Assembly: GCA_008360955.1 (NCBI GenBank)
Contig: LUCM01004089.1
Span: 4,307 to 68,306, forward strand
Reading direction: 5' to 3'
DNA length: 64,000 nt
Source: Fasciolopsis buskii
Lineage: Eukaryota; Platyhelminthes; Trematoda; Plagiorchiida; Fasciolidae
In this document: in pieces, positions 1 through 11,789 of the stretch
Position numbering within the stretch: position 1 is the stretch's first letter
How the letters are laid out: every line of letters begins with the position of its first letter
Translations under genes and position numbers: made by a program
Notes under the pieces: generated by a model
Told to the model about the DNA's origin: nothing
The model's input: the letters and a program-made list of their open reading frames with translations, nothing else
Database searches by the model: none

Positions 1-1427
1 TGGGCTTCCAACTGTATGCGATTAGAGTGGCCGAAATAGTAATTTCCAAATGACGGAAACCAACTGAAGTTTGTACATGCAGATAAAGAACAAATGTAGC
101 CATGTGGCATCAGTAGGCTCGGAAGCTGCTTGGCGCCATATTACAATGAACGTTTCTTTTTACAAAGAACTTGATATGTTAACAATAATCAGTCGTACCC
201 TAGAAGCTAGAAACGGCCTATTATGTGAATCACAAAAGGAATAAATACGAAATATGAATTTCAATTTGAATAGTTGGAACTTGAAGAATATTACATTTTA
301 TGCGCAATTTGTCATTCATTTATTTATTGTGCAACTTATAGGCAGTATACATCATGCAATGCGGACCGGAGCAGCACAAATTAGTAATCGGGGAAGTAAG
401 TTATGCGACTACCTGAGAAGCTTTTTTCCATGCCAAGTGTTCACCATTTTCGTTTGTCGGTTAAACAGAAAAACGACCGACATGGGTAAATGCAATGGGA
501 AAAACAGAAAGGTGATTGCAATATATTCCCGCCTAATCGCTCTCTGCTATCGGCAGTTATTGACACTGCCGCACGATAGACTTACAGACTAACTTCGGAC
601 GATAAAAATAATTTTCTACCCTAAACTGATTGACAAATCACAAAATGCTATTCATAGATGTATCAGCCGAGAAATGAGGTTATGAAATCAAAAGGTGAAA
701 TAATAGATATTGACAAACCAAACCTTAATCACTCAAATTACCGGAGAATTTTTAGGATTCTAATAGAATAAAATTCAGCAAGTCACTTCTGGATTTCATC
801 GAGCAGGTACTAGTTACTCTTGGATAGCTTAACCATGTAGACTAAGGAATCATTCTCCACCTGTGCAAATGCATGATGGTAAGCAATATTACGACTAACA
901 TATCACGAGGTAAGAATTGTATTTGTAAGCTAACCGCCAGTACACGAGGAAGAATATCTGCTTTTCAGAAGACAAATAGAAATACCAAGAGAACAATGAA
1001 GGCTAATTAGGGAGCATCCTGGTTGATATATATACATGTACTCATAGAAGTCAGAAAGCGTACGCTGAGTCATAACATTTCTATGACGTTTCGATCCAAA
1101 CTAGGATTCGGAGTCAAATGTCAATATGTACATGTGCGTAAGAAGTATTAGTCAAGTAAATTATCTTGGTTATATTCAGACTTAAAATGGCCTTCCACTT
1201 TGTTAGGTACTGAGATTTAGTAAAAAGGCTATTTATTCGGTTGTTTCAAAAGTCATATTGAATGGTCTCATAAAGGCAGACGTTTCATATCGCAAAAAAG
1301 AAGAGACGGCTGCCTCATTTCGGTCATCAGTCCTTAGTCAACTCGATTTCGCTACCGCTGTATCCAGTTCCTGGTAAATCTAGTGAGAAAAACAAGTCAG
1401 GCAGACACAAAGTTCGTTTATGTGTTA
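1..1427. other. AT-rich non-coding stretch, no gene seen
   Basis: No frame here shows a recognisable domain. The longest open frame (112 codons, 254-592, + strand) has no low-complexity bias and no known motif, and looks like chance. No repeat shared with the rest of the window was noticed before 1428, where the tandem duplication starts. Confidence 0.6.
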
Positions 1428-1699
1428 AAACCGAATTGCATATATTGGTCTTTGATGACGAACACTCACTGGTCGATTCTTCTGCCGGCCGATTTGTTCT
1501 AGCGTTATTCATCGAATTTCCCATACGGCGTTTTCGATCAGGCTATCGATTGACGTAATCCGTGCGATGTCTCCGCATAAGCGTTGATCTTTGACCAGAG
1601 TAATGGGTAAGCCGAACCAAAATCCACTACCCTTACACAACATGTATCTTTCATCTTGGACTGGAATTGTTTACGTGTGTTGGTTTTTCTCCCTCCATT

Positions 1700-1862
1700 A
1701 TCCTTTACCTTTTTTGTTAATGAAATGACGATGTGAAGCGCTTTCAGCAAGGTGTGCACCCAACTATTTGGCTGCCAAGTGGAGAAGTTAACCGGCGGTG
1801 GAAGGATTCAAATCCTCAACTTCAGATTTAAACGGGGCCATGTTGCTCGCTTAACAAACGCC
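1700..1862 (-). repeat. SINE-1 remnant (tRNA-derived), in duplication copy 1
   Basis: This stretch resembles the copies at 41465-41630 and 61108-61262. Shared marks are a TTAATGAAAT block on the left, a GAAGTTRRCCGGCGGTGG block in the middle, and an adjacent box-B-like motif (here GGATTCAAATCC). The element runs on the minus strand, with its tRNA-like head on the right. It is clearly more decayed than the 41.5 kb copy. Confidence 0.6.
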
Positions 1863-2119
1863 GGTCGGTCGACGAGAAGGCTTTTGGTATCTTAGCCTTT
1901 GCAGCCAATGGATAGGCTGTCCGACTGCATTCTGAGGTCTACTCGTTCTGAATTTACGTGCAAATCACGAGAGACAGTCGGGTACAGCTTCATTGTAGCC
2001 TGCATACATGACTGGCTAATCAGAACCGTGGCGACGCACGGAAAAAATGATCAAACTCCCTCCTCTCCCCCAAGTACCATTCACCCCAAGGCATTCCACT
2101 TATAGGAAGGGTTTTTCGT

Positions 2120-2154
<35 letters not shown>

Positions 2155-2159
2155 ATATA
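2120..2159. repeat. (TA)n microsatellite
   Basis: TA dinucleotide run interrupted by two CA steps. It is the only place where the two 1.49 kb copies differ. Confidence 0.95.
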
Positions 2160-2914
2160 GACATGATTTGCAAATAAACCTGAACGATTCTCAGCTGTTG
2201 TGTTAATCTGCGTGTCTCCAGTTGAATAGCTTAGGCCTCAGTCATTCCAGTAAGTACAGGCAATTCACATTCGGGTTTTCTCGCTATTGGTCGAATTTCC
2301 AGTTGCTGTTTGGAGTAACAACTGAACACCGGTTATCAATAATGGTAAGAAAAAGCAGAGAAGAGCATACCACCCACTCACCGTTAGTAGTCTTCCAAAA
2401 CGTCGGGATGGTAGTGGTCATAGCTCTTTGGACGAAGACAACGGCAACTGACCTTCTGGAAAGTCTCTTCCGAAAACCGGGCACGGAACATCTCGGTTGA
2501 TAAATAGGACGGTTTCCATAGAGTTTTGTCCTATTTTTTGGAGCCACCAGGCGTAACTTCAACAATGCGGATGCAGAATTTCCTATGTTGTGTCCACCGT
2601 GGGCGAGACAGTTACCTGCGATGCATGTGCACAGACGTAGGTCAGCGAACGCAGACCAATATCCTTTCTTCGTCTGCCTTACGCACTCTTGACCTTTATC
2701 GTCGCTAGTTGATCGATTCTGACTAGATGTTGACTGAGGGTCTTGTTTCCCATTAGTTTGCCAAGTTCTCTTTATGAAAAAGATGTAACCATCGCAGTAC
2801 AGCTGTCAGCTAACTCTTTGTGTTGGGATGTCACTACGTTAGTGGTCCATTTTACTCTGACATCACCGCACTGCATATACCGTAAACTGATACATCAGGA
2901 AAAAACATTCTGTA

Positions 2915-2915
2915 N
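2915..2915. other. Single ambiguous base (N) at duplication junction
   Basis: One N joins the end of copy 1 to the start of copy 2 of the 1.49 kb repeat. It looks like a one-base gap placeholder rather than a miscalled base, because the sequence on its right restarts at the base equivalent to 1428. Confidence 0.85.
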
Positions 2916-3187
2916 AAACCGAATTGCATATATTGGTCTTTGATGACGAACACTCACTGGTCGATTCTTCTGCCGGCCGATTTGTTCTAGCGTTATTCAT
3001 CGAATTTCCCATACGGCGTTTTCGATCAGGCTATCGATTGACGTAATCCGTGCGATGTCTCCGCATAAGCGTTGATCTTTGACCAGAGTAATGGGTAAGC
3101 CGAACCAAAATCCACTACCCTTACACAACATGTATCTTTCATCTTGGACTGGAATTGTTTACGTGTGTTGGTTTTTCTCCCTCCATT

Positions 3188-3350
3188 ATCCTTTACCTTT
3201 TTTGTTAATGAAATGACGATGTGAAGCGCTTTCAGCAAGGTGTGCACCCAACTATTTGGCTGCCAAGTGGAGAAGTTAACCGGCGGTGGAAGGATTCAAA
3301 TCCTCAACTTCAGATTTAAACGGGGCCATGTTGCTCGCTTAACAAACGCC
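3188..3350 (-). repeat. SINE-1 remnant, in duplication copy 2
   Basis: Same remnant as at 1700-1862, carried along by the 1.49 kb tandem duplication. It is not an independent insertion. Confidence 0.6.
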
Positions 3351-3607
3351 GGTCGGTCGACGAGAAGGCTTTTGGTATCTTAGCCTTTGCAGCCAATGGA
3401 TAGGCTGTCCGACTGCATTCTGAGGTCTACTCGTTCTGAATTTACGTGCAAATCACGAGAGACAGTCGGGTACAGCTTCATTGTAGCCTGCATACATGAC
3501 TGGCTAATCAGAACCGTGGCGACGCACGGAAAAAATGATCAAACTCCCTCCTCTCCCCCAAGTACCATTCACCCCAAGGCATTCCACTTATAGGAAGGGT
3601 TTTTCGT

Positions 3608-3608
3608 A

Positions 3609-3640
<32 letters not shown>

Positions 3641-3645
3641 ATATA
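3608..3645. repeat. (TA)n microsatellite
   Basis: Counterpart of 2120-2159, one TA unit shorter. Confidence 0.95.
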
Positions 3646-4400
3646 GACATGATTTGCAAATAAACCTGAACGATTCTCAGCTGTTGTGTTAATCTGCGTG
3701 TCTCCAGTTGAATAGCTTAGGCCTCAGTCATTCCAGTAAGTACAGGCAATTCACATTCGGGTTTTCTCGCTATTGGTCGAATTTCCAGTTGCTGTTTGGA
3801 GTAACAACTGAACACCGGTTATCAATAATGGTAAGAAAAAGCAGAGAAGAGCATACCACCCACTCACCGTTAGTAGTCTTCCAAAACGTCGGGATGGTAG
3901 TGGTCATAGCTCTTTGGACGAAGACAACGGCAACTGACCTTCTGGAAAGTCTCTTCCGAAAACCGGGCACGGAACATCTCGGTTGATAAATAGGACGGTT
4001 TCCATAGAGTTTTGTCCTATTTTTTGGAGCCACCAGGCGTAACTTCAACAATGCGGATGCAGAATTTCCTATGTTGTGTCCACCGTGGGCGAGACAGTTA
4101 CCTGCGATGCATGTGCACAGACGTAGGTCAGCGAACGCAGACCAATATCCTTTCTTCGTCTGCCTTACGCACTCTTGACCTTTATCGTCGCTAGTTGATC
4201 GATTCTGACTAGATGTTGACTGAGGGTCTTGTTTCCCATTAGTTTGCCAAGTTCTCTTTATGAAAAAGATGTAACCATCGCAGTACAGCTGTCAGCTAAC
4301 TCTTTGTGTTGGGATGTCACTACGTTAGTGGTCCATTTTACTCTGACATCACCGCACTGCATATACCGTAAACTGATACATCAGGAAAAAACATTCTGTA

Positions 4401-5460
4401 AACACCAATCATATCCCTTTTTTCTTTTTTCTTTTGTTTGTTTACAGTTTGTTATTTAAAATGTGAGCATTGTTAGACTTGGAATGAGAAGATCAAAGAT
4501 TCCATCTGAATTTGATAGTTTCTCTAATTTCCGCCTCATTACCTTCATAGAGTAAACTGTTCCATAGATAAATTAATCGACGCGTGAAGTTCTCCTGCTT
4601 GTTCGTCCTAGGAAGGTTTTTGAACACACTTGAGATCTACTCTCTTTGATCTGGAACGCGTGATAATCACATCTGTCAGACTGGTACAAACAGATTAACC
4701 ATAAGAAATAGACCACCTTCAGTTTTTTGAGATTCTAGTAAATGCAAGTGAAGTTCGTTCAGACGCTGAGGGTACAAAGTATCGTAAAAACTTCCAGCTT
4801 GTTTCGCGGCCCTAATCTGTACACTCCCATGTGTATTGCGGCTTCTGGCTAGCCTCGAATGTGCAATTAGATACTGCAGCAAACTAAAGGCCCAGCATAG
4901 GTGCCGCACGGAATCTAGAATTCTTTAACAGATATGGGTGGAAAATTACGTACATGTTACCAAGTAACGACACGAAAAGCCGATTTTATAGTTAACTATA
5001 AACAACTGAACAACAAATTGGCTGTTAAGGATGAGAGAAACAGAGCACCTTATTGACCCATAATCCTACGATTTTATGCCGCTGAACACGGAGAATCTGA
5101 GCGTTTCTCATGGTCCAAATCTGCTGAGTCAGAGCACTCCCAAACGAAATTCTCAAATATTCATCGCTGTTGGTCGGCATGCTCTAGCCGATAGACCTAG
5201 ACTTCGTGTATTCCACTGCTGACTAGAGTACCATGGTTTGGGTACCCCAGATGGAAGGATCCTCGGCACGCACACCAATTTTGCCCCGGGATGTTAGCGT
5301 GAATGTCGTTTATTTAGATGGGCTGACCATGAATTGAAGCATTGATCCTTACAGGACTTCATAAAAGGTTGCCTAATGGTTGGAGAGCGAAGGAATTGCT
5401 ATTACGTTGGAGTCGAAGCCCGTTACAAATCTAAATATAAAACATAAACGCTAGCCAGTG
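4401..5460. other. No gene or repeat recognised
   Basis: About 1 kb after the tandem duplication with only short chance open frames. I saw no domain, tRNA-like box pair or resemblance to other parts of the window. Confidence 0.5.
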
Positions 5461-5580
5461 ATAGCATAATGCGATATTTTATATGATGGCGAAATATGTG
5501 GGACCCTGTCAAAAGCCTTGGCGAAGTCACTGTATATGGTATATGAGGCTATTCCCCATAGAATGCTTGCATCGTCCTGT
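5461..5580 (-). pseudogene. Fragment of non-LTR reverse transcriptase (motif A)
   Basis: Read on the minus strand, this stretch gives YSDFAKAFDRVPH, which is the motif A region of a CR1/Jockey-type reverse transcriptase. The Asp of the SDF triplet is the expected metal-binding residue. Neither flank continues the domain in any frame, so this is an isolated scrap. It is closer to a generic DFAKAFDRVPH consensus than to the CR1-like copies at 14-26 kb (FLDMMKAFDRVSH), so it probably comes from a different LINE family. Confidence 0.65.
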
Positions 5581-5659
5581 GTAGGAAGCATATCATGTGA
5601 TATACTACCTGCATGGAATACAGCCATGTTGTCGGGGATGAATGAGGTCGTTGTCAGGC

Positions 5660-5866
5660 AGATTGCAGAACGGATTGTCCTAACGCAAACCTCATATTAC
5701 GTTTGCATGCCCTTGAGCTTTGTGGCCACTCGTGTGTCACTCTTACTCGGATTCGTATGATCGCAATACTGGCAACCCTGACACTTGACCGGTACAAGGA
5801 AAAGATAGTCGGAAAAGTAGAATGTTGAGTATATTTAGACAGGAGCATGAGGGCGGTGCGTGAGGA
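5660..5866 (-). repeat. Ins-1 repeat, inverted copy
   Basis: The reverse complement of this stretch matches 12460-12666 at roughly 80 percent or more by eye, over about 200 bases. The 12.4 kb copy lies inside a sequence that the related X repeat at 17.6 kb lacks, so the unit behaves like a short mobile element. No coding domain was recognised. Confidence 0.75.
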
Positions 5867-8039
5867 ACAAATCCGTTTTCCGCTCTAAGCTTGCGTTTTC
5901 CTAAAAATGCGGGGGTGGTTCTCATCCGAGACCAGCCTGTTTAGACGGCTGGACTCCAGAAGCAGGTTTCCTACCTCAAGCCCAAAAACTGTCAGGGAGA
6001 GCAGTCTGCTGGATACAGATACTGTCAAAATTTGAGAATGGGAGGGAGTTCGCGGTGCAAAACATACTGTCCTCGTGTGTAATTTACAAATATCCACCAC
6101 CTGCGGATGCAAAATTTCTGTTGTCTTGTTGCCAAGCCGAAGTGCATCCAGCTTTCTCTTTGCTTAATTGTGTAAAGAAGGAAAACTCTGAGCGTCCTAG
6201 AGAAAGAATCTCTCGTTCTTGGAGCACACGATATTCTCATACCCTCGTTTTGCAACTGATGCGACTGCCCTCGAATCAGCTTTTATCTGTCTCTGGTCCG
6301 GCGGAAGTGGATTCGGCGGACCATTTGAAGAGCTCACCAAGGGGCACCTGGTGGAATGGGAGAACTTGGGGTTTTTCTTTCCTAAAACTGTTTCCCCTGG
6401 TTCAAACCGGTGGTCGGCCTAAATGAGTCAGTCCTTGTTGTTGTGGTGGAAAGCATCTACTTTCGGTTTCCGATCTACGGTTCCCGATTGGCGGGTTAGA
6501 AGTTTACTCAATTCTGGAGTGTCATTTCTGCGGAAGTAGCAGAACCCTCTGCATTGATGCATACTTGTGGGTCGAGCGAGAAAAAGGACAGCACCGTCAC
6601 TTATGTCCAAGGGATTCAGCATCGAGACGGCATCTATATGATGACCCTCATTGGAAAGCCCTAGCTCGGTTTGAGTGGGACTGTGTTCAGCTCGGTTATT
6701 TGTGGATTCGTCATTGCTCTGGGACCAAAACATATCTGTGACCAGCTGGCCAACGGACTGGCCAAATAGTTTCATCGAGCTTTCATTTATTCATTCGGTA
6801 GACCTTTAAAACAAGTAGGTGAGTAAAATGGCGCCTGCCGCGCAATTCCTCAGCTGCTCCACGTTTGTTAGGAGTTCCTCAAGATTAACTTGTGGCGGTC
6901 AACAGAAGAAATTCTAAAAATCAGGCGCTGATTTTCAACAACACTGAGTCGAAAGAACGGGCACTTAGCGAAGTGGTGAGATAGGATGGGATTGCTGTAC
7001 TGTTGTAATACTAATCAGGCCGAGTTCCCTCTTACATGGCCTGTTATGTCAGTTACCATGTGACCCACTTCGTCAAGTGCATTCTAGAGTGATTCTCTAT
7101 TACAAAAAAAGTGACTGCAACAACTGAGTTCAAGTTTATCCCCAAAGAATCGTTTTTCTTAACGCAGATTGTTTGAGTCCATACAACTATCTCCAATGGT
7201 TCCTGTGCATAACCTAAATGTTCCTGGTAAAGTTTTCCTCAAATGTCACAGATGGCCTGTTAGCTCCTTGTTCGTAAATGTTAAGGCAAGCGCACAACAG
7301 GTGTCACAAGTTTGGCTCAAGCGGATTGAGGGAAACGAGACCTGGAATGGACGCATACATGGACGGGGTGACATATGCTCTGGAGCACGGGCCTGTGGGC
7401 ATGACGCAGTACCTTCTTTCGAGAACGACTTTTTAAAGCCTGTCAAATGCAGCGGGTTAGTTGCTTAAATTAACTGGTTCTCTTGTGTAATACGACCATT
7501 TCTTAGGAACACTGAGTAAGGTAATCCAGATTTGAGTGAAAACTGAAATGAGCAATTAAGGTACAGTGCAGGAATGCATAAAGAAGTTGTCCTGGGATGA
7601 GAAGACTGCAGAGAGAAGCTGATTACGTTCATACCTGTCATAAAGTTCGAAACACCTTAGTCATTACATTAAGTGAAGAGTGAACAAACCAATAAAATAA
7701 CCCGTGCAGAGGTAAGTAGTAAACCAAAGCAAAACGAAATTGGTCGCGATGAAACCTCCTGCAGAATTTAAAATCTTTGTTACCACAGAACACAGTAGTA
7801 TATGGTATTTTCGACTGAGATGGAGATTCTGAAGTCCCCACCCTGATTATTACTGACTAATTTCTTAAACTTGAGCCTTGGAAAGATGGGAACTGTGCAA
7901 AAGAAAGAGGTTTGGTAAGACCAGTAGCATCTGGACGCCACTTTTGAAACCTATGGTGGACTATCAGAGGAGGTGCAAGCATTATAGCATTGAATTTCAT
8001 GAGGAAAACTATTAAATAATTAATTATTAGATATCTGTT
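5867..8039. other. No gene recognised
   Basis: Several open frames of 60-123 codons overlap here on both strands, the longest at 6055-6426 (+) and 6428-6775 (-). None shows a motif I recognise, and the overlap on opposite strands argues that they are chance. I see no clear repeat relationship with the rest of the window. Confidence 0.45.
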
Positions 8040-9560
8040 AGTAGTACGCCGCTTGTGACTGCCAGCTTAGTGGTTAGTTTGGCTTTCAAACTGAGAGGCT
8101 GAAATGCAGCTATTATTAGTAATATTACTAGTAAAGAGTATCAAGTTTGCTCCCGAACGCAGGAGCTAAGGCGGTTCACTATTCAAGACTGTACGTTTTC
8201 CCTATGAATCTGGCTTGATAGGATTCCTATTAGCCACCTCTTAAGTGCGGGAAAAAAGTTTTCAATCTCCATTCTGTTAGCTGTTATATGTCAGAACAGA
8301 CTACGGGGCAATACATCATAATGGATCTGAATTGAGTTTTGAGGGATTTAGCTCACTTTGGTTCAATTCAAAAGCTGTGTAGCAGCCTTACTAAATTTCT
8401 GGCTTTCGAGACTTCCGTAGGCGTGCGTTTTGTGGCGTCGTAGCCACAGAGTTAGTTCTGGCCCAATCACTGAAATTACTGCTAATGAGGATAGTTTAAC
8501 CTGCAGTTTTCAGTCTTCCCATAGACAAGGTGCACTTGTAGCAAGGGCAGCAGCTTTTTTCTGCCGAAAACTTCATTCCTCGTACGTTGGCTCAAGTGCT
8601 GAGAGAAATAAAGTCTTCGGTCAGTCTGTCGATATTGGAACCTAGAGCCTTAAGCTAAAACGTGTAAGCGATTTTAGTGCCAAGTCGAATGGGAAAGGAA
8701 TACCTCTTCCAGGAGCATTGATGACGCGAGCAACATACAAAAACCGCGATGGGCCTAGTGCATCGTCTTGGACTACGCCGCTAATTAATGACCTGCGGTG
8801 CAGGGCCTAATTATTCACCCGCACCACTTGATTTCTGGATAAAGTTATGATGCGAACTATGAAAGCATAGAGTCGGTGACCTCATAGGATTTGATCTTGT
8901 TTATCAGCTTAAGGCAGGATATTCTGTCAAAGGCTATCGTCGTGTCCAAATAGACTGCCATCACCGGCTTTCCGGCATTGGCAGCTGTTGTGGTTGCATT
9001 TAGGCAGTTAGTCATGAACAAGGAGCGAGATTTAATTTGGAAGAAATCATGTTTGCCAGTATTAACGAGGTTGTTGCCGCAAGAAATGTTGTAAGGCTCT
9101 TTTTGATCAGGCGTTCAATTATTCTAGGGGCACTGGGGTGTGGTTAACCAGCCAAAAGTTAGTTGGACCAATCTCGTGCCCTTCTCCTTTCTAGGGACTG
9201 TGACAAACGTCTTCCACTTGGAGGGCAAAATATTGCATTCGCCGAAGAGATTGAAAACGTTGACCGGCGGCAGTGAAATATCTCCCCAATCCTGCAAAAG
9301 AATAGCTGCAGATAATGGTTCCGATCTTGGGTGATGGTCGACGCTTGTTTTTTCAGCAGCGGAGCTATTTATGCCTGTGAGGATAAACCACTCAAAATTT
9401 TCCGGGTAAAACCAAAGTGGACGTTAAGTCATAAACGCTACTGCCAGTTGTTAGAGCTGAGGCAAAGACCCATTGAGTGCCTCAAGTTTTCTTGTGAGTT
9501 GTTCATATACGCATTATTGCAGGTTATACGTTGACTAGGAGTGACTGAGGACCCGGCATG
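8040..9560 (-). pseudogene. CR1-like LINE, copy E (heavily decayed)
   Basis: This stretch aligns piecewise with the CR1-like copies at 14.7-16.0 and 24.7-26.2 kb, in the same order and on the minus strand. The C-terminal region is at about 8085-8200. A block beginning TGCACTTGTAGCA is near 8531. The reverse transcriptase motif A, read as YLDTTIAFDRIS, is near 8940. A motif near 9110 matches the region around the first reverse transcriptase motif. Frames are broken by many stops and no continuous protein survives. This is the oldest-looking of the five copies. Confidence 0.75.
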
Positions 9561-11789
9561 AGTGGTTGTTGATTCCATTAATTTTATCAGAGCTGCCTTT
9601 GGGTCATGTGTTTTGAAGACAAGCATCTCTCGGGTTTCATTAAGAGGTTCATAATGTTTGTGGAAAGCAGTCGATTCGTAGAAACGCTATGGAGTCTGCA
9701 GTCCTAAGAATGCCTTTCCGGAAGTTTGGCAATTTTTTAGAATAATCGGTTAAGTTAAATCCTTTTGGCAGGTTTCTAGGATGTTTGTATCACTGCACTA
9801 CAGTCAAGGCATTCGTGCAGTGGTGAATAAGGCTTGCTAGTTGCCATTTGCACACAAATGGTACCAAAAAGAATGTCAATCCCCACTTCAAAACACAGTC
9901 GCCTGGCGACCCCAGTGAGCTCCAAAGTACAGTCTGTGAGGCGGAAGCAAAATGCTGATTTGAAAAAGGAGTGCGACCGTGAAGTTAAAGGACAGGTGGT
10001 CACATCCACGGAAACCGCGTTTAGTGGAAGTGTGGACAGGCTTCAAGCCTATCATAAAATTAGATTCAGAATATTTCAGTTTTTCGGCGTATCGATCATG
10101 TGGCATGTCCACCCTTCGGGCCAAATGTGGGCAACGAAAGAGGACAGGTGAATAGAAGCGGCGTAGGCGGGTCAACAAACGTCAGTAGCACTAAAGTCTT
10201 CCGGCATGACTCTGGGACCCGGTAAGGCGGAATTGCAATTTATAGCGTCAGCTACTAGTAGTAAATCGTTTTAGCAGGAGCCTGATTGGCGATGGACGCA
10301 TCCAGACAGGAGTCCTTTAAGACCAATACCAGCTGTAAGCCACATGACATCTTGAATAAATTTTGGAAGCGGACCTTGAAAAACTGTACGAAGCAGCCTA
10401 CCCCGGGTTGAGATTGGGGATTCTTCTGAATAATTGATAAACAGGGGTGAGAAACAGATTGTCCGGAGTACCATCGCCGAGGCATATCTCAGTGAATAGT
10501 GATCATTTGCATCTGGACGATAGTAGTAGGGGACGAGGATATGGTATTTCTTATGCATAACAAGCAGTGAACGGAAATAGAGAAAACTATCTGGTAGGGT
10601 TGTCGACGGGCGAAGACGGGAAGTAGTATGGGAAATCTTCAATGATAATGATACTGAAATCAGTCAAAAGGAGGGGAATTCAGAGGATATCGGGTCGTGG
10701 GGTAGCAAGTCGTGAACGTCGTTCCCAGTTGCCAGCTGTCACGAGTTGATATGGAGTTTGGTAAGTGCCACTGTAACCGGCGTGACCATGGAGAACTGGA
10801 CGGGGATCAGAAGTTAGGGTCTCTTACGCGAAAGATGAACGAAAGCTTGGAATTTCAAAGTGCAAATAGGCTGCGTGTAAGTATTTGAGAGGATGTAAAA
10901 AGGAAGGTTCAAGCAGTTTGGTGTCTGGACCTGGAAATGTATACAACCCTGAATTTACATGGGGATGAGGTTTCAAACAGTGTTGTGACAGCTGCGGATT
11001 TTCTCTGATGTGCGAGTTGCGGTGGGGTAAAGAATGGTCAGCGTAGAGCTTAGGAATTGGTAACCACTCTCTTGTTCAGGGATGCCCTACGGAGCAAGGC
11101 TGAATACAGGGGAGCAAGAGGGCACCTTTGTGGTTGGAGAAACTTGGGTACGTTTTGGTCGCCGTGTGATGGAGACATGCGAAGGGATAATAGTCTCATT
11201 AGAAGTGGAAACTCTGCGGCCAGAGAAGGTGGGGTCACACATAGAACCATATGGTTTCGAGAGGCAGAACCTACAACTAATCTGCTGCTGACTTTTGTGC
11301 AGTGCATATCGTTGGGGGACGAAGTGCAGTGGGCGAGGAGAAGCGGTTGGGGCTGTGGTCATAGTAATCATTTACTGAGACATTGGAAGTGAATTATGGT
11401 GGCTGCTGAGGGTGACTGACGGTGGTTCTGTGACTTTACTAACTCTGGAGATGCGCATTGCTGCGAGGCTGACTCAGGCCTTTCTGGCTTAGACGCAACA
11501 GTATAAATACGCTTTGAAAGTGAAACCTCTGGCATTTGATCTGCGGCCGGGCAAATTCGAAGAACTCGAGGATAAAGAGATAAACAATCAGGCCACTCCT
11601 AGTTTGCGGTTCACTGCTTGTTAGATTCCACTCCTACTAACTGGGTGGGTACTGAGATGAAGACTCATCATTGGTAGTTGAATTGGCAACGTTTGGTCAG
11701 CCTCATCAAGACCGACGGTCACTGGGGGGCGGTGAGCAGTGATTGTGGCGCCGGAGTATCTTTTCCGATACCGCGCCACAGAAGTGATA
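9561..11789. other. No gene recognised
   Basis: This region has overlapping open frames of 60-123 codons on both strands, for example 10271-10642 (-) and 11057-11392 (+), but no recognisable domain. Some frames at 11.05-11.39 kb overlap in several frames at once, which usually reflects base composition. No matching repeat was noticed elsewhere in the window. Confidence 0.45.

Larger units (their letters stand above)
1428..2914. repeat. Tandem duplication, copy 1 (1487 bases)
   Basis: This block is repeated directly at 2916-4400. The two copies agree throughout by eye, except for a (TA)n tract that is 2 bases longer here (2120-2159). Every short open frame inside recurs at a fixed offset of 1488 bases before the tract and 1486 after it. 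None of those frames (60-93 codons) resembles a known protein. The copies are separated by one N at 2915. Near-perfect identity means either a very recent duplication or two haplotypes, or an unresolved gap, laid end to end by the assembler. The microsatellite length difference favours alleles. Confidence 0.93.
2916..4400. repeat. Tandem duplication, copy 2 (1485 bases)
   Basis: Second copy of the block at 1428-2914, starting right after the N. Sequence beyond 4400 is unique in the window, so the unit ends at the bases equivalent to 2914. The (TA)n tract at 3608-3645 is 2 bases shorter than in copy 1. It contains the same degenerate SINE-1 remnant. Confidence 0.93.

Noticed and set aside
254..592. 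112-codon + strand open frame
   Set aside because: No motif, no second copy, no splice or promoter context; such lengths arise by chance in this sequence.
6055..6775. Open frames of 123 (+) and 115 (-) codons
   Set aside because: They lie amid other overlapping frames on both strands and show no domain, so they were not called as genes.
11050..11392. Overlapping frames of 69-111 codons on both strands
   Set aside because: Four frames overlap in the same 340 bases, which points to base composition and not coding.
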